Source: an uncultured Bacteroidota bacterium
Lineage (GTDB): Bacteria > Bacteroidota > Bacteroidia > Chitinophagales > Chitinophagaceae
Assembly: GCA_903929195.1 (NCBI GenBank)
Contig: CAIYTT010000180.1
Span: 1 to 40,438, forward strand
Direction: 5' to 3'
Length of the DNA stretch: 40,438 nucleotides
Below, one piece after another: positions 16,546 through 25,957 of the stretch. The position numbers and the translations under genes are program-made. Positions within the stretch are counted from its first letter, which is position 1. Each line of letters opens with the position of its first letter. The notes under the pieces were generated by a model. That model saw only the letters and a list, made by a program, of their open reading frames with translations, searched no databases and had not been told where the DNA came from.

Positions 16546-17784
16546 ATGTTTATTAAATACGTGAAACTTACACTTATAATTTCTTTGTTTAGTATTAATC
16601 TTACTAAAGCACAAACTGTTAAGATATTATTTGATGCAACAAAAGGAGAAATGGCAGGTAACGCAGACTGGGTTGTTGATTATGATTTAACAAATTTAGC
16701 AGTAGGTAGCAGTGGAGCTTATATAAGTACAAGTGGCACAAAAAGTAATCCGCAACGCATACCAACACCTGCACAAAGCGGAATTACTTCAACTACTGCC
16801 GAGACCTATTGGAGCGGCGCTTTATCAAGCTGGGGTGTAGATTGTGCCAAAAGAGGTTATACAGTAGAAACACTACCTTGGAACGGAACAATAAGCTATG
16901 GCAATACTGCTAATGCACAAGACTTAGCAAACTACCAAATATACATTGTAGATGAGCCGAATATGGTATTTACCACTGCACAAAAAACAGCTATCATGCA
17001 ATTTGTACAAAACGGAGGAAGTTTATTTATGATTTCTGACCACAATAACAGTGATAGAAATGGAGACGGTTGGGATTCACCACATATTTGGGACGATTTT
17101 CTAAGTACAAACAGTGTTCAACCTTATCCATTCGGTATTTTCTTCGATACTGTTGATTTTTCTCAAACAACTACCAATATTTCTGCAACATCTACCGATT
17201 CTATAATACATGGCCCTATGGGCACTGTAACAGAAGCACAATGGTCTGGTGGTACTACAATGACACTTAACCCTACTTTAAACTCTACAGTTAAAGGCGT
17301 AATATATAAAACAGGTACTACACCGGGTAACACAAATGTTATGTGTGCATATTCGCATTACGGTAGCGGTAAAGTAGCTGCAATTGGCGACAGTTCACCA
17401 ACCGATGATGGTACAGGAAATCCATCTTGCACTTTATACAATGGCTATTGGTCTGATGCTGCAGGTAATCATAGATTATTATTAATGAATATAACAATAT
17501 GGCTTGCTGAAAGAGCTACTACTGATGTAGAAAATGTAAATACAGACAAACATGTTTCCATTTTCCCAAATCCTGCAGTTTCTTCAATCAACCTTACCAC
17601 TAACAAAGACCTGAGCAATGTTACTGTTGATATTTATGATGTAACAGGCAGAATTGTATTTAATCAATTTTTGTCTCAAATAACCCAAAACGATGTAATT
17701 TCTTTTAATTTGAATAAAGGATTTTATATTGTAAAAATTCACAACGAGCAAATTACAGAAACTTCTAAATTATCAGTAAAGTAG
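16546..17784 (+). CDS. secreted GATase-like-domain protein with type A T9SS sorting domain
   Basis: From the ATG at 16546 it is 412 residues. The signal peptide is KLTLIISLFSINLTKAQ. Residues about 24-325 look like an alpha/beta Rossmann-type domain related to GATase-like/DUF4350 proteins: KILFDATKGEMAGNADWVVD, RGYTVETLPW, YQIYIVDEPNMVFT, FVQNGGSLFMISDHNNSD, GSGKVAAIGDSSPTDDG. The acidic and His-rich SDHNNSDRNGDGWDSP segment could bind metal. A type A sorting domain ends the protein (VSIFPNPAVSSINL, VDIYDVTGRIVF, GFYIVKIHNE). It is exported to the surface. The following zinc phospholipase/nuclease-like gene starts 17 nt later, suggesting a shared operon and task. Enzyme activity is not established. 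Confidence 0.78.
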   Translation: MFIKYVKLTLIISLFSINLTKAQTVKILFDATKGEMAGNADWVVDYDLTNLAVGSSGAYISTSGTKSNPQRIPTPAQSGITSTTAETYWSGALSSWGVDCAKRGYTVETLPWNGTISYGNTANAQDLANYQIYIVDEPNMVFTTAQKTAIMQFVQNGGSLFMISDHNNSDRNGDGWDSPHIWDDFLSTNSVQPYPFGIFFDTVDFSQTTTNISATSTDSIIHGPMGTVTEAQWSGGTTMTLNPTLNSTVKGVIYKTGTTPGNTNVMCAYSHYGSGKVAAIGDSSPTDDGTGNPSCTLYNGYWSDAAGNHRLLLMNITIWLAERATTDVENVNTDKHVSIFPNPAVSSINLTTNKDLSNVTVDIYDVTGRIVFNQFLSQITQNDVISFNLNKGFYIVKIHNEQITETSKLSVK

Positions 17785-17801
17785 TATTGAAAAAAGTCAG
17801 C

Positions 17802-18812
17802 ATGAAGAAAATAGCCTTAATTGCATTCCTAATATTGTTTAGTGTTTTAGGTAATGTGCCAACCTTAAATGCTTGGGGAGTATGGGCACATTACCGTATT
17901 AATAAGGGTGCATTGTTATGCTTGCCACCTGAAATGGGTCTGTTTTTTTATAACCATGCCGATTTCATAACACAAGAATCTGTTATACCGGATATTAGAA
18001 AACATACCCTTAATGACAAAGCAGAAGGACCAAGACATTATATAGATATTGAAGGTTACAATGCATTGGGTTCGTTTGACGAAATACCAAAAACAATGGT
18101 TGCTGCAATTGCAAAGTACAATAAAGATACAATGCAGAAATACGGTATTTTACCTTGGTATTTACAAGATATGATGGAAAAACTTACATTAGCATTCAAA
18201 AATAAAAATAAAGCTGAAATTATTTTTCTTGCTGCAGATTTAGGACATTATATTGGATATGAACATTTGCCATTTCATTCAACAATTAATCATGATGGAC
18301 AGCTAACAGGTCAAAAAGGTATTCATGGTTTTTGGGAATCTCAAATACCGGAAGTATTCGGAAAAAATTACCATTTATATACCGACAATGCACATTACAT
18401 TGAAGACATAGAAAAAGAATCTTGGACAATTGTTCAAAATAGTTTCTTATTAGCTCCTAGATTATTAAGTATAGAAAAGGAATTAAGAACTAATAAGCCG
18501 GATGAAAAGATATATAAATTAGATGTGAATGGCAATATTTCTAAAAACAAATATGGCAACCCCATTCATAATGAGGAATATACAAAAGTATATAATGAAT
18601 TATTAAATGGCATGGTTGAGAAACAAATGAAAGCAGCCGTTGCAGAAACTGCAAATTTTTGGTTTACTGCTTGGGTAAATGCAGGTAAACCTGATTTAAA
18701 TGACCTTGACATCGACTATGTTACAGAACGCAATAAACCAATTTACGATAAAGAAGTTCAGGCTTGGAAAGCTGGAAAAATAAGAGGTATTAAAACCATT
18801 AATGAGTATTAA
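17802..18812 (+). CDS. zinc-dependent phospholipase C / S1-P1 nuclease-like secreted protein
   Basis: From the ATG at 17802 it is 336 residues (a TTG at 17787 is rejected). The signal peptide ends ...TLNA, so the mature protein would begin WGVWAHYRINKGAL. An N-terminal Trp that chelates zinc with a nearby His is the hallmark of zinc phospholipase C and S1/P1 nucleases. Further likely ligands follow in family order: Asp in VIPDIRKH, His in GPRHYIDIE, His residues in DLGHYIGYEHLPFHS and an HDG segment, and IHGFWESQIPE resembling NLHxxWD. The target would be phospholipid or nucleic acid outside the cytoplasm. It has no T9SS sorting domain, so it is likely periplasmic. It sits just after a T9SS cargo gene. 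Which substrate class applies is open. Confidence 0.75.
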   Translation: MKKIALIAFLILFSVLGNVPTLNAWGVWAHYRINKGALLCLPPEMGLFFYNHADFITQESVIPDIRKHTLNDKAEGPRHYIDIEGYNALGSFDEIPKTMVAAIAKYNKDTMQKYGILPWYLQDMMEKLTLAFKNKNKAEIIFLAADLGHYIGYEHLPFHSTINHDGQLTGQKGIHGFWESQIPEVFGKNYHLYTDNAHYIEDIEKESWTIVQNSFLLAPRLLSIEKELRTNKPDEKIYKLDVNGNISKNKYGNPIHNEEYTKVYNELLNGMVEKQMKAAVAETANFWFTAWVNAGKPDLNDLDIDYVTERNKPIYDKEVQAWKAGKIRGIKTINEY

Positions 18813-18882
18813 TATAATTGGTACGTTTAAATTAAATTCATAAATAACTATAAAAGCCGATATAATGCTCTAATTAGATTTT

Positions 18883-21057
18883 ATGTGGCATACAACAAAA
18901 ATATTTTTATTAATTCTGTTTTTTTTATCCCTAAATGTTTTCTCTTCTTTTAGTCAGATACAAGTAAATCCGGACCAAACAGCAGAAATTCTTGCACAAA
19001 AACTTGCCGGACAAGGTATTACGATTACTAATCCTTTCTTAAACTGCCCCGAAAAAGCAAGTGGTACTTTTAATACTATAAATAGTAATTTAGGCTTAGA
19101 TAGCGGTATTGTTTTAACCACAGGACGTGCAAAAACAGAGGGAATAAATTATGGCATTAATGGTTTATCCAGCTGGCTGGCAAGCAATAATAATAATGCA
19201 CCCGGAGACCCTGATTTAAATACCCTTGCAAGAGGTACTACTTTAGACGCTTGCATTTTGGAATTTAATGTAATAGCAAACAGTAACAGTTTAAATTTTA
19301 AGTATATATTTAGTTCCGAAGAATATATTAATTCTGTTTGTGGACCTTATAATGATGCTTTTGCTTTTTTTATTTCAGGACCCGGTATAGCCACTTACGA
19401 CAATCTAGCCATAGTACCAGGTACCAATATACCTGTTACCATCAACTCAATAAACAATGGTGTACCCGGCAGATTAGGTTCAATGAGCAATTGTAGTGCA
19501 ATGGGCCCCGGTTCTCCTTTTACGTCTTATTATATCGATAATTCATCAGGACAAAGCTTAACACACCAAGGCTTTACACAAGTATTACAAGCTAGTCATT
19601 CGGTTATTCCGTGTGCTTCTTATCATTTAAAAATAACAATAGCCGATGCCGGAGATGGTTTATATGATTCAGGTGTATTTTTGGCAGCCGGTAGTTTATC
19701 ATCGGTAAATTACACAGTAAATGCTATACCACAACCAACACCGGATACCTCTTTTCCTTATTGTATAAAGGGATGTTTACCCGGAAAATTTATTGTAAAA
19801 CGTTCCATTCCTCAAAGCCAATCGCAAACAATAAAATATACTACTTCAGGTACTGCAACAGCCGGTTTAGATTACATAGCCTTAATAGATAGTGTTTTAA
19901 TACCCGCCTACGATTCGCAAGCAATTATTACTGTAACCGGATTACCCACTGCTATTAATGGCCCCAAAACATTAAATATAACACTATTTGCTCCTTATTC
20001 TTGCAATGGGGCAGCCAACAGAATAGATAGTGCATCAATGGTTATTTACGACTCTGTATATGTTACAATTTTAACACCCGACACTGTAATTTGTGCCAAT
20101 GACAGTGTACAATTACGCCTAGACGGTAGTGATATTTATACCTATAATTGGCTTCCACCTACTTCGATAAATAATACAAATATTAAAAATCCAATTGTTT
20201 ACCCTTCTCAAAACACAACTTATTATGTAAATGTATCTGTTCCGGGAACATCATGCCCATTAAAAATTAAAAACATAAAAATAAGTACAAAACTTACACC
20301 TACTGTAAATATTGCTACGGATACTTCAGTATGTTTTAATTCTAATTTGCAATTATTTGCTACAACTACCCAAAACAATCTCTATTATAGTTATTTATGG
20401 ATAGGCCCAAATGGATTTAATTCTACATTAGAATATCCGCTATTAAACCATGTAAATGCTTTGAGTAAGGGCATTTATACTTTTTATACAAAAATAGATA
20501 CAAATGGATGTATTGGCAAAGGAAGCATTAATGTTAATATCAATATTACCGATACTCCACAAGTAGTAAACCCAACTATATTTTGTATAGGCGATGGCAA
20601 TAAAACAATTACAGCCATTGGCGATAATCTATTGTGGTATCAAGCTGTAAACGATACCACTACTATTACGGAGCCAATTATAGAAACAAATGCAATAGCA
20701 CAATACGAATATTTTGTTTCTCAAAGAAAAGATGTATGTGAAAGTCCTAAATCTGAAATAGTTGTTGAGGTAAAAAAATGTTGTGACGGAGTTATATTTA
20801 TTCCAACTGCCTTTACACCAAACAATGATGGCAGAAATGATAAATTTGAAGTTTTAGACCATTACGGATATTTTATAAAAAGCTTTTTAGTATTTAATCG
20901 TTGGGGACAACTTGTATATAATCTACCCGATGGAGTATGGGACGGCAGGTTTGGCGGAGCAAATGCAGAGGTTGGGGTCTATTCTTATCTAATTACATTA
21001 GGCTGCATAAGAGGTGGCGAAGTAGTAAAAAAGGGAGAGGTTACTTTGATAAGATAA
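18883..21057 (+). CDS. choice-of-anchor-L secreted protein with type B T9SS sorting domain
   Basis: The 724-residue protein has a signal peptide ending at SSFSQ (about residue 25). A choice-of-anchor L domain follows (about 30-275): PDQTAEILAQKLAGQGITI, GIVLTTGRA, LNFKYIFSSEEY, NDAFAFFISGPG, INNGVPG, SYHLKITIADAGDGLYDSGVFL. A Calx-beta-like stretch (about 300-370, with TSGTATAGLDYIAL) and Ig/PKD-like repeats with paired Cys come next. The type B C-terminal domain covers about 640-724 (FIPTAFTPNNDGRNDKFEV, FNRWGQLVYNLPDGVWDG, GVYSYLITL). It is a surface protein exported by T9SS, perhaps an adhesin. No PorP/SprF gene is adjacent, unlike the cargo at 1649-5221, so it may use a shared partner encoded elsewhere. 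Confidence 0.88.
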   Translation: MWHTTKIFLLILFFLSLNVFSSFSQIQVNPDQTAEILAQKLAGQGITITNPFLNCPEKASGTFNTINSNLGLDSGIVLTTGRAKTEGINYGINGLSSWLASNNNNAPGDPDLNTLARGTTLDACILEFNVIANSNSLNFKYIFSSEEYINSVCGPYNDAFAFFISGPGIATYDNLAIVPGTNIPVTINSINNGVPGRLGSMSNCSAMGPGSPFTSYYIDNSSGQSLTHQGFTQVLQASHSVIPCASYHLKITIADAGDGLYDSGVFLAAGSLSSVNYTVNAIPQPTPDTSFPYCIKGCLPGKFIVKRSIPQSQSQTIKYTTSGTATAGLDYIALIDSVLIPAYDSQAIITVTGLPTAINGPKTLNITLFAPYSCNGAANRIDSASMVIYDSVYVTILTPDTVICANDSVQLRLDGSDIYTYNWLPPTSINNTNIKNPIVYPSQNTTYYVNVSVPGTSCPLKIKNIKISTKLTPTVNIATDTSVCFNSNLQLFATTTQNNLYYSYLWIGPNGFNSTLEYPLLNHVNALSKGIYTFYTKIDTNGCIGKGSINVNINITDTPQVVNPTIFCIGDGNKTITAIGDNLLWYQAVNDTTTITEPIIETNAIAQYEYFVSQRKDVCESPKSEIVVEVKKCCDGVIFIPTAFTPNNDGRNDKFEVLDHYGYFIKSFLVFNRWGQLVYNLPDGVWDGRFGGANAEVGVYSYLITLGCIRGGEVVKKGEVTLIR

Positions 21058-21177
21058 TTATAAAACTTGTAAGAATAATACATTTTTGATTCTATTTGCT
21101 GCAATCAATAAAAACAACATCTAAGACCTACCTTGTTTTTCGTTATCTTGCAGCCAAAAGTAATTCTATAATTGAAT

Positions 21178-23289
21178 ATGGATTTTAAAAGATATTTAAT
21201 AACTGCGGCTTTACCTTATGCGAATGGACCGGTACATATTGGACATTTGGCGGGTTGTTATTTGCCGGCAGATATTTATGTTCGATTTTTACGTTCACAA
21301 AAAAAGGACGTTCAATTTATTTGCGGCAGCGATGAGCATGGGGTACCTATTACCATACGTGCTATGAAAGAAGGTATTACACCGCAAGATGTTGTAGATA
21401 AATATAATACAATAATTAAAAATAGTTTTGAGGAAATGGGTATTTCATTTAATATCTATTCCCGAACATCGTCTAAAATACATACTGAAACGGCACAGGC
21501 ATTTTTCTTAAATTTATATAATAAAGGTATTTTTGAAGAAAGAGAAAGCGAACAATACTATGATGAATCAAAAGAAATGTTTCTTGCCGATAGATACATT
21601 TTAGGAACATGCCCCGTTTGTGGTAATAATAATGCATATGGAGACCAATGCGAGAAATGCGGTAGTTCTTTGTCGCCGGAACAATTGATAGACCCACGAA
21701 GTGCATTAAGTAGTGCTTCACTTGTAAAAAAGAAGACAAAACATTGGTATTTCCCCCTTGATAAATACGAAAACTGGCTAAAAGAATGGATAGTAGAAGG
21801 TAAAAAAGACCATTGGAAATCGAATGTTTACGGGCAATGTAAAAGTTGGTTAGACAATGGGCTTTATCCCCGTGCTATGACAAGAGACAGCACGTGGGGA
21901 GTTCCTGTACCCCTACCCGATGCTGTGGGCAAAGTACTCTATGTTTGGTTTGATGCTCCAATTGGATATATCAGTGCTACAAAAGAATTAACGAACTTAT
22001 GGAGTGATTATTGGTGTAATGAGGATACCAAATTAGTACACTTTATTGGCAAAGACAACATTGTTTTTCATTGCATTATTTTTCCTGCAATGCTTAAAGC
22101 ACACGGTGGTTTTGTATTACCGGAGAGCGTACCTGCGAATGAATTTTTAAATTTGGAGGGCGAAAAAATTTCCACATCCAGAAATTGGGCAGTTTGGGTA
22201 AATGATTTCCTTAAAGATTTTCCCGACCAACAAGATACATTGCGATATGTTTTGTGTGCCAATGCACCGGAAACAAAAGATAATGATTTTACTTGGAAAG
22301 ATTTTCAAGATAGAGTAAATAGTGAGTTAGTAGCCATATTTGGTAATTTTGTAAATCGCACATTTGTATTAATGCATAAATTGTGCAAAGGTCGCGTACC
22401 AAAGATGCATAATGATATTGTTGATGTATCGGATAACGGATTAGCAGATGATATTGTAGCTACGAAGCTTAAAGTAGAGCAAAACATTGAAAACTATAAA
22501 TTTAGAGATGCGCTCTATGAAATTATAGATTTAGCGAGAAAAGGAAATAAATATTTACAGGATAAAGCACCTTGGTTATTGGCAAAAACACCGGAGTTGC
22601 AATTAGAAAATCAACAAAAAATAGATAATTGTCTGCATGTATGTTTACAACTTACTGCCAATTTAGCAATATTAATAAATCCTTTTTTACCTTTTACGGC
22701 AAAAAAAATGTGTTTTATGATGAAGGTTGTAGAACGGATGTTAGAATGGGAAAATGCCGGTAGATTAGATTTACTAAAAGTAAGTTACCCGCTTAGAGCA
22801 CCCGAATTACTTTTTAAAAAAATTGAAGACATCGAAATTGAACAACAAATAAATAAATTAAAAGAAACTCAAAAGACAATAAAAATGAGTGAAACAACAG
22901 ATAAAATGGATAATACAGAAACAGTAAGACAAGAGATTAAATTGGAAGTACATGCACCAAAGCAAGAAATAACTTATGAAGATTTTGCAAAATTAGACCT
23001 ACGAGTTGCAACAATTATAGGTGCAGAAAAAGTAAAAAATGCCGATAAGCTACTTAAAATAGAATTAGACTTAAAAACTGAAATCAGAACAGTAGTTTCC
23101 GGCATTGCTCTACATTTTAAACCGGAAGATATTATTGGTAAACAAGTAACTATAGTAGCTAATTTGGCACCAAGAAAATTAAAAGGAATAGAAAGTAAAG
23201 GAATGATATTGATGGCAGAAAATGAAGACGGAAGACTTATCTTTGTTTCGCCACTTGAAAAAGCAGATGCCGGTAGCGAAGTTAAATAA
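21178..23289 (+). CDS. metG: methionyl-tRNA synthetase with C-terminal tRNA-binding domain
   Basis: From the ATG at 21178 it is 703 residues; the in-frame TTG at 21172 adds only two residues and is disfavoured. It charges initiator and elongator tRNA with methionine in the cytoplasm. The HIGH signature is HIGH at residues 20-23. The zinc knuckle is [18 protein letters not shown]. The KMSKS loop reads KISTS (about residues 330-334), a variant seen in this family. The anticodon-binding domain follows ([16 protein letters not shown]). After a charged linker, an EMAP/Trbp111-type tRNA-binding domain covers about 600-703 ([36 protein letters not shown]). It appears intact and alone in its transcription unit. 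Confidence 0.98.
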   Translation: MDFKRYLITAALPYANGPVHIGHLAGCYLPADIYVRFLRSQKKDVQFICGSDEHGVPITIRAMKEGITPQDVVDKYNTIIKNSFEEMGISFNIYSRTSSKIHTETAQAFFLNLYNKGIFEERESEQYYDESKEMFLADRYILGTCPVCGNNNAYGDQCEKCGSSLSPEQLIDPRSALSSASLVKKKTKHWYFPLDKYENWLKEWIVEGKKDHWKSNVYGQCKSWLDNGLYPRAMTRDSTWGVPVPLPDAVGKVLYVWFDAPIGYISATKELTNLWSDYWCNEDTKLVHFIGKDNIVFHCIIFPAMLKAHGGFVLPESVPANEFLNLEGEKISTSRNWAVWVNDFLKDFPDQQDTLRYVLCANAPETKDNDFTWKDFQDRVNSELVAIFGNFVNRTFVLMHKLCKGRVPKMHNDIVDVSDNGLADDIVATKLKVEQNIENYKFRDALYEIIDLARKGNKYLQDKAPWLLAKTPELQLENQQKIDNCLHVCLQLTANLAILINPFLPFTAKKMCFMMKVVERMLEWENAGRLDLLKVSYPLRAPELLFKKIEDIEIEQQINKLKETQKTIKMSETTDKMDNTETVRQEIKLEVHAPKQEITYEDFAKLDLRVATIIGAEKVKNADKLLKIELDLKTEIRTVVSGIALHFKPEDIIGKQVTIVANLAPRKLKGIESKGMILMAENEDGRLIFVSPLEKADAGSEVK

Positions 23290-23373
23290 TTTTTTATTTA
23301 CAATGATATACTCATGTGTATTTTTATGTGTTTTAATGAATAAACTTTTAATGATATTTACTTTTTTCAAGCG

Positions 23374-23381
23374 TATATTTG
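23374..23381 (+). promoter_or_regulatory. candidate -7 element TATATTTG
   Basis: A perfect TAnnTTTG match in the 163-nt gap after metG, 72 nt before the adaptor gene ATG. No clear -33 TTG is seen. Confidence 0.35.
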
Positions 23382-23452
23382 ACATTTATTTGAAAACTGC
23401 ATTGAAAAAAATACATAATTAACCAATTAATTATTTTATAACTACTAATATA

Positions 23453-24826
23453 ATGAGCTCAATAGATTCTCTAAATATAGAAACGCCAAGAAAAAAGAAG
23501 AAAACGTGGCTTTGGATAATACTAATTATTATCTTGTTTGGATTATTAGCGGTAGGAATGAAAAATTGTGGTAATAATGACGAAATAAAGGTATCTATAG
23601 AAAAAGCAGAATTACATACGATTACAGAAACAGTAACTGCCAGTGGTAAAATATACCCTGAAACGGAAGTTAAAATAGCGCCTGAAGTTAGTGGTGAAAT
23701 AATTTTACTAAATATTAAAGAAGGTGATAGCGTAAATAAAGGCGATGTATTAGTAAAAATAAATCCGGCTATTTATAATTCAACTGTAAATCAAGCAGCC
23801 GCTTCAGTAGAACAAACAAGAGCCGGTGCCGATAATTATAAAGAAATGATGGCACAAGCAGCTTCAAATTATGAACTTGCTTTAAAGACCTACGAAAGAA
23901 ATAAAAAATTATTTACCGATAAAGTTATTTCTACATTAGAGTTTGAACAAGCAGAGGCATCTTATAAATCTGCAAAAGCAAGTTTTGAAGCATCGAAAGC
24001 AAGCTTGGCAGGTGGTAATTTTGGAATTCAGGTAGCACAAGCCAGTTTATCGCAGGCAAAAGAGAATCTTTTAAAAACAACAATTATTGCTCCTACATCC
24101 GGTATTATTTCGGAGTTAAATGTAAAAAAAGGCGAACGTGTATTAGGTACAATACAAATGTCGGGTACAGATATGCTTACAATTGCCGATATGAGTAGGA
24201 TTGAAGTAAGAGTAGATGTTAGTGAAACGGATATATCGAAAGTAAAAATTGGAGATACTACTCTAATTGAAGCCGAAGCATATAGAAACAGGAAATTTAA
24301 AGGTATTGTTTCTAAAATCGCTGTAAGTAGTACCAAAGGTTTAACAGGCCAAACTACAGGCACCGACCAAGTTACAAATTATACGGTACATATTTTAATA
24401 TTACCATCAAGCTATCCTGATTTAATAACTAATACAGTTAAAAGTAAATTTCCGTTTAAGCCGGGCATGTCGTCTTCGGTTGAAATTGAAACAAACAAAC
24501 AAATAAATATATTGTCTGTACCTGTAAATGCTGTTACTACCAGAGACTGGAATGATAGTATAAAAAACAAAAATAGTCAAGCCGGTAATTCCAATACTAG
24601 TATAAGACAAGTAGTTTTTGTTTATAATGAAAAAACAAAAACAGTATCCATTAGAGATGTAAAAACGGGGTTACAAGACAATAAATATATTCAAATTACA
24701 GAGGGATTAAAAGAAAATGAACAAATAGTTGTGGCTCCTTACGGTGCAATAGCAAGAACCCTTAATGATAAGTCTGCTGTTACGGTTGTTGATAAGAGTA
24801 AACTTTTTGATTCTAAAAAACAATAA
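23453..24826 (+). CDS. efflux transporter periplasmic adaptor (HlyD/MacA-like)
   Basis: The 457-residue protein has one N-terminal membrane helix (about residues 19-38, WLWIILIIILFGLLAVG) behind a basic head. A split lipoyl/barrel-sandwich domain follows (ASGKIYPETEVKIAPEVSG and later TTIIAPTSGIISELNVKKG). Between its halves lies an alpha-hairpin coiled coil (Ala/Glu/Lys-rich, about 110-200). A beta-barrel domain comes next (DMSRIEVRVDVSETDISKV) and then a membrane-proximal domain (LQDNKYIQITEGLKENEQIVV). Adaptors of this family join an inner-membrane RND or ABC pump to an outer-membrane channel. Neither partner is adjacent: the next gene, 26 nt on, is gpsA, so the pump is encoded elsewhere or out of view. 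The substrate is unknown. Confidence 0.9.
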   Translation: MSSIDSLNIETPRKKKKTWLWIILIIILFGLLAVGMKNCGNNDEIKVSIEKAELHTITETVTASGKIYPETEVKIAPEVSGEIILLNIKEGDSVNKGDVLVKINPAIYNSTVNQAAASVEQTRAGADNYKEMMAQAASNYELALKTYERNKKLFTDKVISTLEFEQAEASYKSAKASFEASKASLAGGNFGIQVAQASLSQAKENLLKTTIIAPTSGIISELNVKKGERVLGTIQMSGTDMLTIADMSRIEVRVDVSETDISKVKIGDTTLIEAEAYRNRKFKGIVSKIAVSSTKGLTGQTTGTDQVTNYTVHILILPSSYPDLITNTVKSKFPFKPGMSSSVEIETNKQINILSVPVNAVTTRDWNDSIKNKNSQAGNSNTSIRQVVFVYNEKTKTVSIRDVKTGLQDNKYIQITEGLKENEQIVVAPYGAIARTLNDKSAVTVVDKSKLFDSKKQ

Positions 24827-24852
24827 TTTATTTATAGATAATTTATTTCATT

Positions 24853-25875
24853 TTGGCTGATTTCCAATTAGGTAAAATAGGTATAGTAGGTAATGGAAGC
24901 TGGGGTACTGCTTTAGCAAAAATATTAACAGATAACGATAACATTATTTATTGGTGGATACGTAAAGAAAGTTCTGTAGAATATTTAATAGAGAGGCATC
25001 ATAATCCACAATATCTTACATCTGTCAGGTTTTTACAGGATACAATTATTCCTACATCCAACCTTTCCAAATTATTAAAAGAATGCGATACGATTATTTT
25101 TGCTGTTCCTTCTGCCTATGCACAAGATGTGATAGAAATGGCAGATAAGGATTTGTGGAAAAGTAAAATAATTATTTCTGCAACAAAAGGTATTTTGCCA
25201 AATGCCGGTATGTTATTAAATGAGTATTTAGCTTGCTATTGCGATTTTAGACTACAACAATATGCTGCAATTACCGGTCCTTGCCATGCCGAAGAAGTTG
25301 CCGAAGAGCGTTTATCTTATCTTACTTTTTCAGGAATAAATGACGATTTAACATTTAAACTTTCAGAAGTATTTAAGAATACATATATCAATACTACAAC
25401 AAATCATGATATTTGGGGAACTCAATTTGCTGCCGTATTAAAAAATATTTATGCTGTAGGGGCAGGAATCGCCCACTCGCTTGATTATGGCGACAATTTT
25501 CTTAGTGTATATATTACCAATTGCTATAGAGAAATGTACCATTTTTTACATGATCATTTTAAGAAGGTGAATCCGGGCAGCAAACAACCGGACTTTATGA
25601 GTAGTGCCTACTTAGGCGATTTATTGGTTACCGGTTATTCCTTGCACAGCCGCAATAGAACTTTTGGAGCTATGATAGGAAAAGGTTATACCGTAAAAGC
25701 AGCAATTTTAGAAATGAGTATGGTTGCTGAAGGCTACTATGCAGCCCGTGGAATGCAGACTATTACCAAAAAGTATGGCATTAATCTTCCAATTGCTAAT
25801 TATATTTATAAAATACTTTGGGAAAACCTCTATCCATCAGACGGTTTTTTGAAAATTGAAAAACTATTATTTTAA
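24853..25875 (+). CDS. gpsA: NAD(P)-dependent glycerol-3-phosphate dehydrogenase, TTG start
   Basis: The 340-residue enzyme makes sn-glycerol-3-phosphate from dihydroxyacetone phosphate for phospholipids. The nucleotide-binding loop GIVGNGSWGTALA is at about residues 10-22. ISATKGILPN and TGPCHAEEVAEERLSY follow. The catalytic Lys region is FAAVLKNIYAVGAGIAHSLDYGDN, and SRNRTFGAMIGKG completes the signature. No ATG or GTG exists before the dinucleotide loop, and the loop needs about eight preceding residues, so the TTG at 24853 is the only sensible start. It begins 26 nt after the adaptor gene and may be co-transcribed with it. With plsX at 31060 it serves the acyl-phosphate route of phospholipid synthesis. 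Confidence 0.95.
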   Translation: MADFQLGKIGIVGNGSWGTALAKILTDNDNIIYWWIRKESSVEYLIERHHNPQYLTSVRFLQDTIIPTSNLSKLLKECDTIIFAVPSAYAQDVIEMADKDLWKSKIIISATKGILPNAGMLLNEYLACYCDFRLQQYAAITGPCHAEEVAEERLSYLTFSGINDDLTFKLSEVFKNTYINTTTNHDIWGTQFAAVLKNIYAVGAGIAHSLDYGDNFLSVYITNCYREMYHFLHDHFKKVNPGSKQPDFMSSAYLGDLLVTGYSLHSRNRTFGAMIGKGYTVKAAILEMSMVAEGYYAARGMQTITKKYGINLPIANYIYKILWENLYPSDGFLKIEKLLF

Positions 25876-25935
25876 AATAACAGCATTCTTTATTTTACAA
25901 AAAGCTAATTAATCACCTCTTGGTAAAATATGCCG

Positions 25936-25943
25936 TAACTTCG
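25936..25943 (+). promoter_or_regulatory. candidate -7 element TAACTTCG for copA
   Basis: TAACTTCG differs from TAnnTTTG by one base and ends 15 nt before the copA ATG. It belongs to the recurring TTCG variant seen in this window. No copper-regulator operator was recognised. Confidence 0.35.
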
Positions 25944-25957
25944 TTTTTTTAAATATT

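Noticed and set aside
21133-21150. TTG and TATCTTG upstream of metG as a promoter
   Set aside because: The -7 element is one base short and the spacing to TTG is far too small.
21473-21739. 88-codon minus-strand open frame in metG
   Set aside because: Shadow of metG over the zinc-knuckle region.
23222-23422. 66-codon plus-strand open frame overlapping the end of metG
   Set aside because: It overlaps metG in another frame and holds a hydrophobic run typical of AT-rich intergenic DNA.
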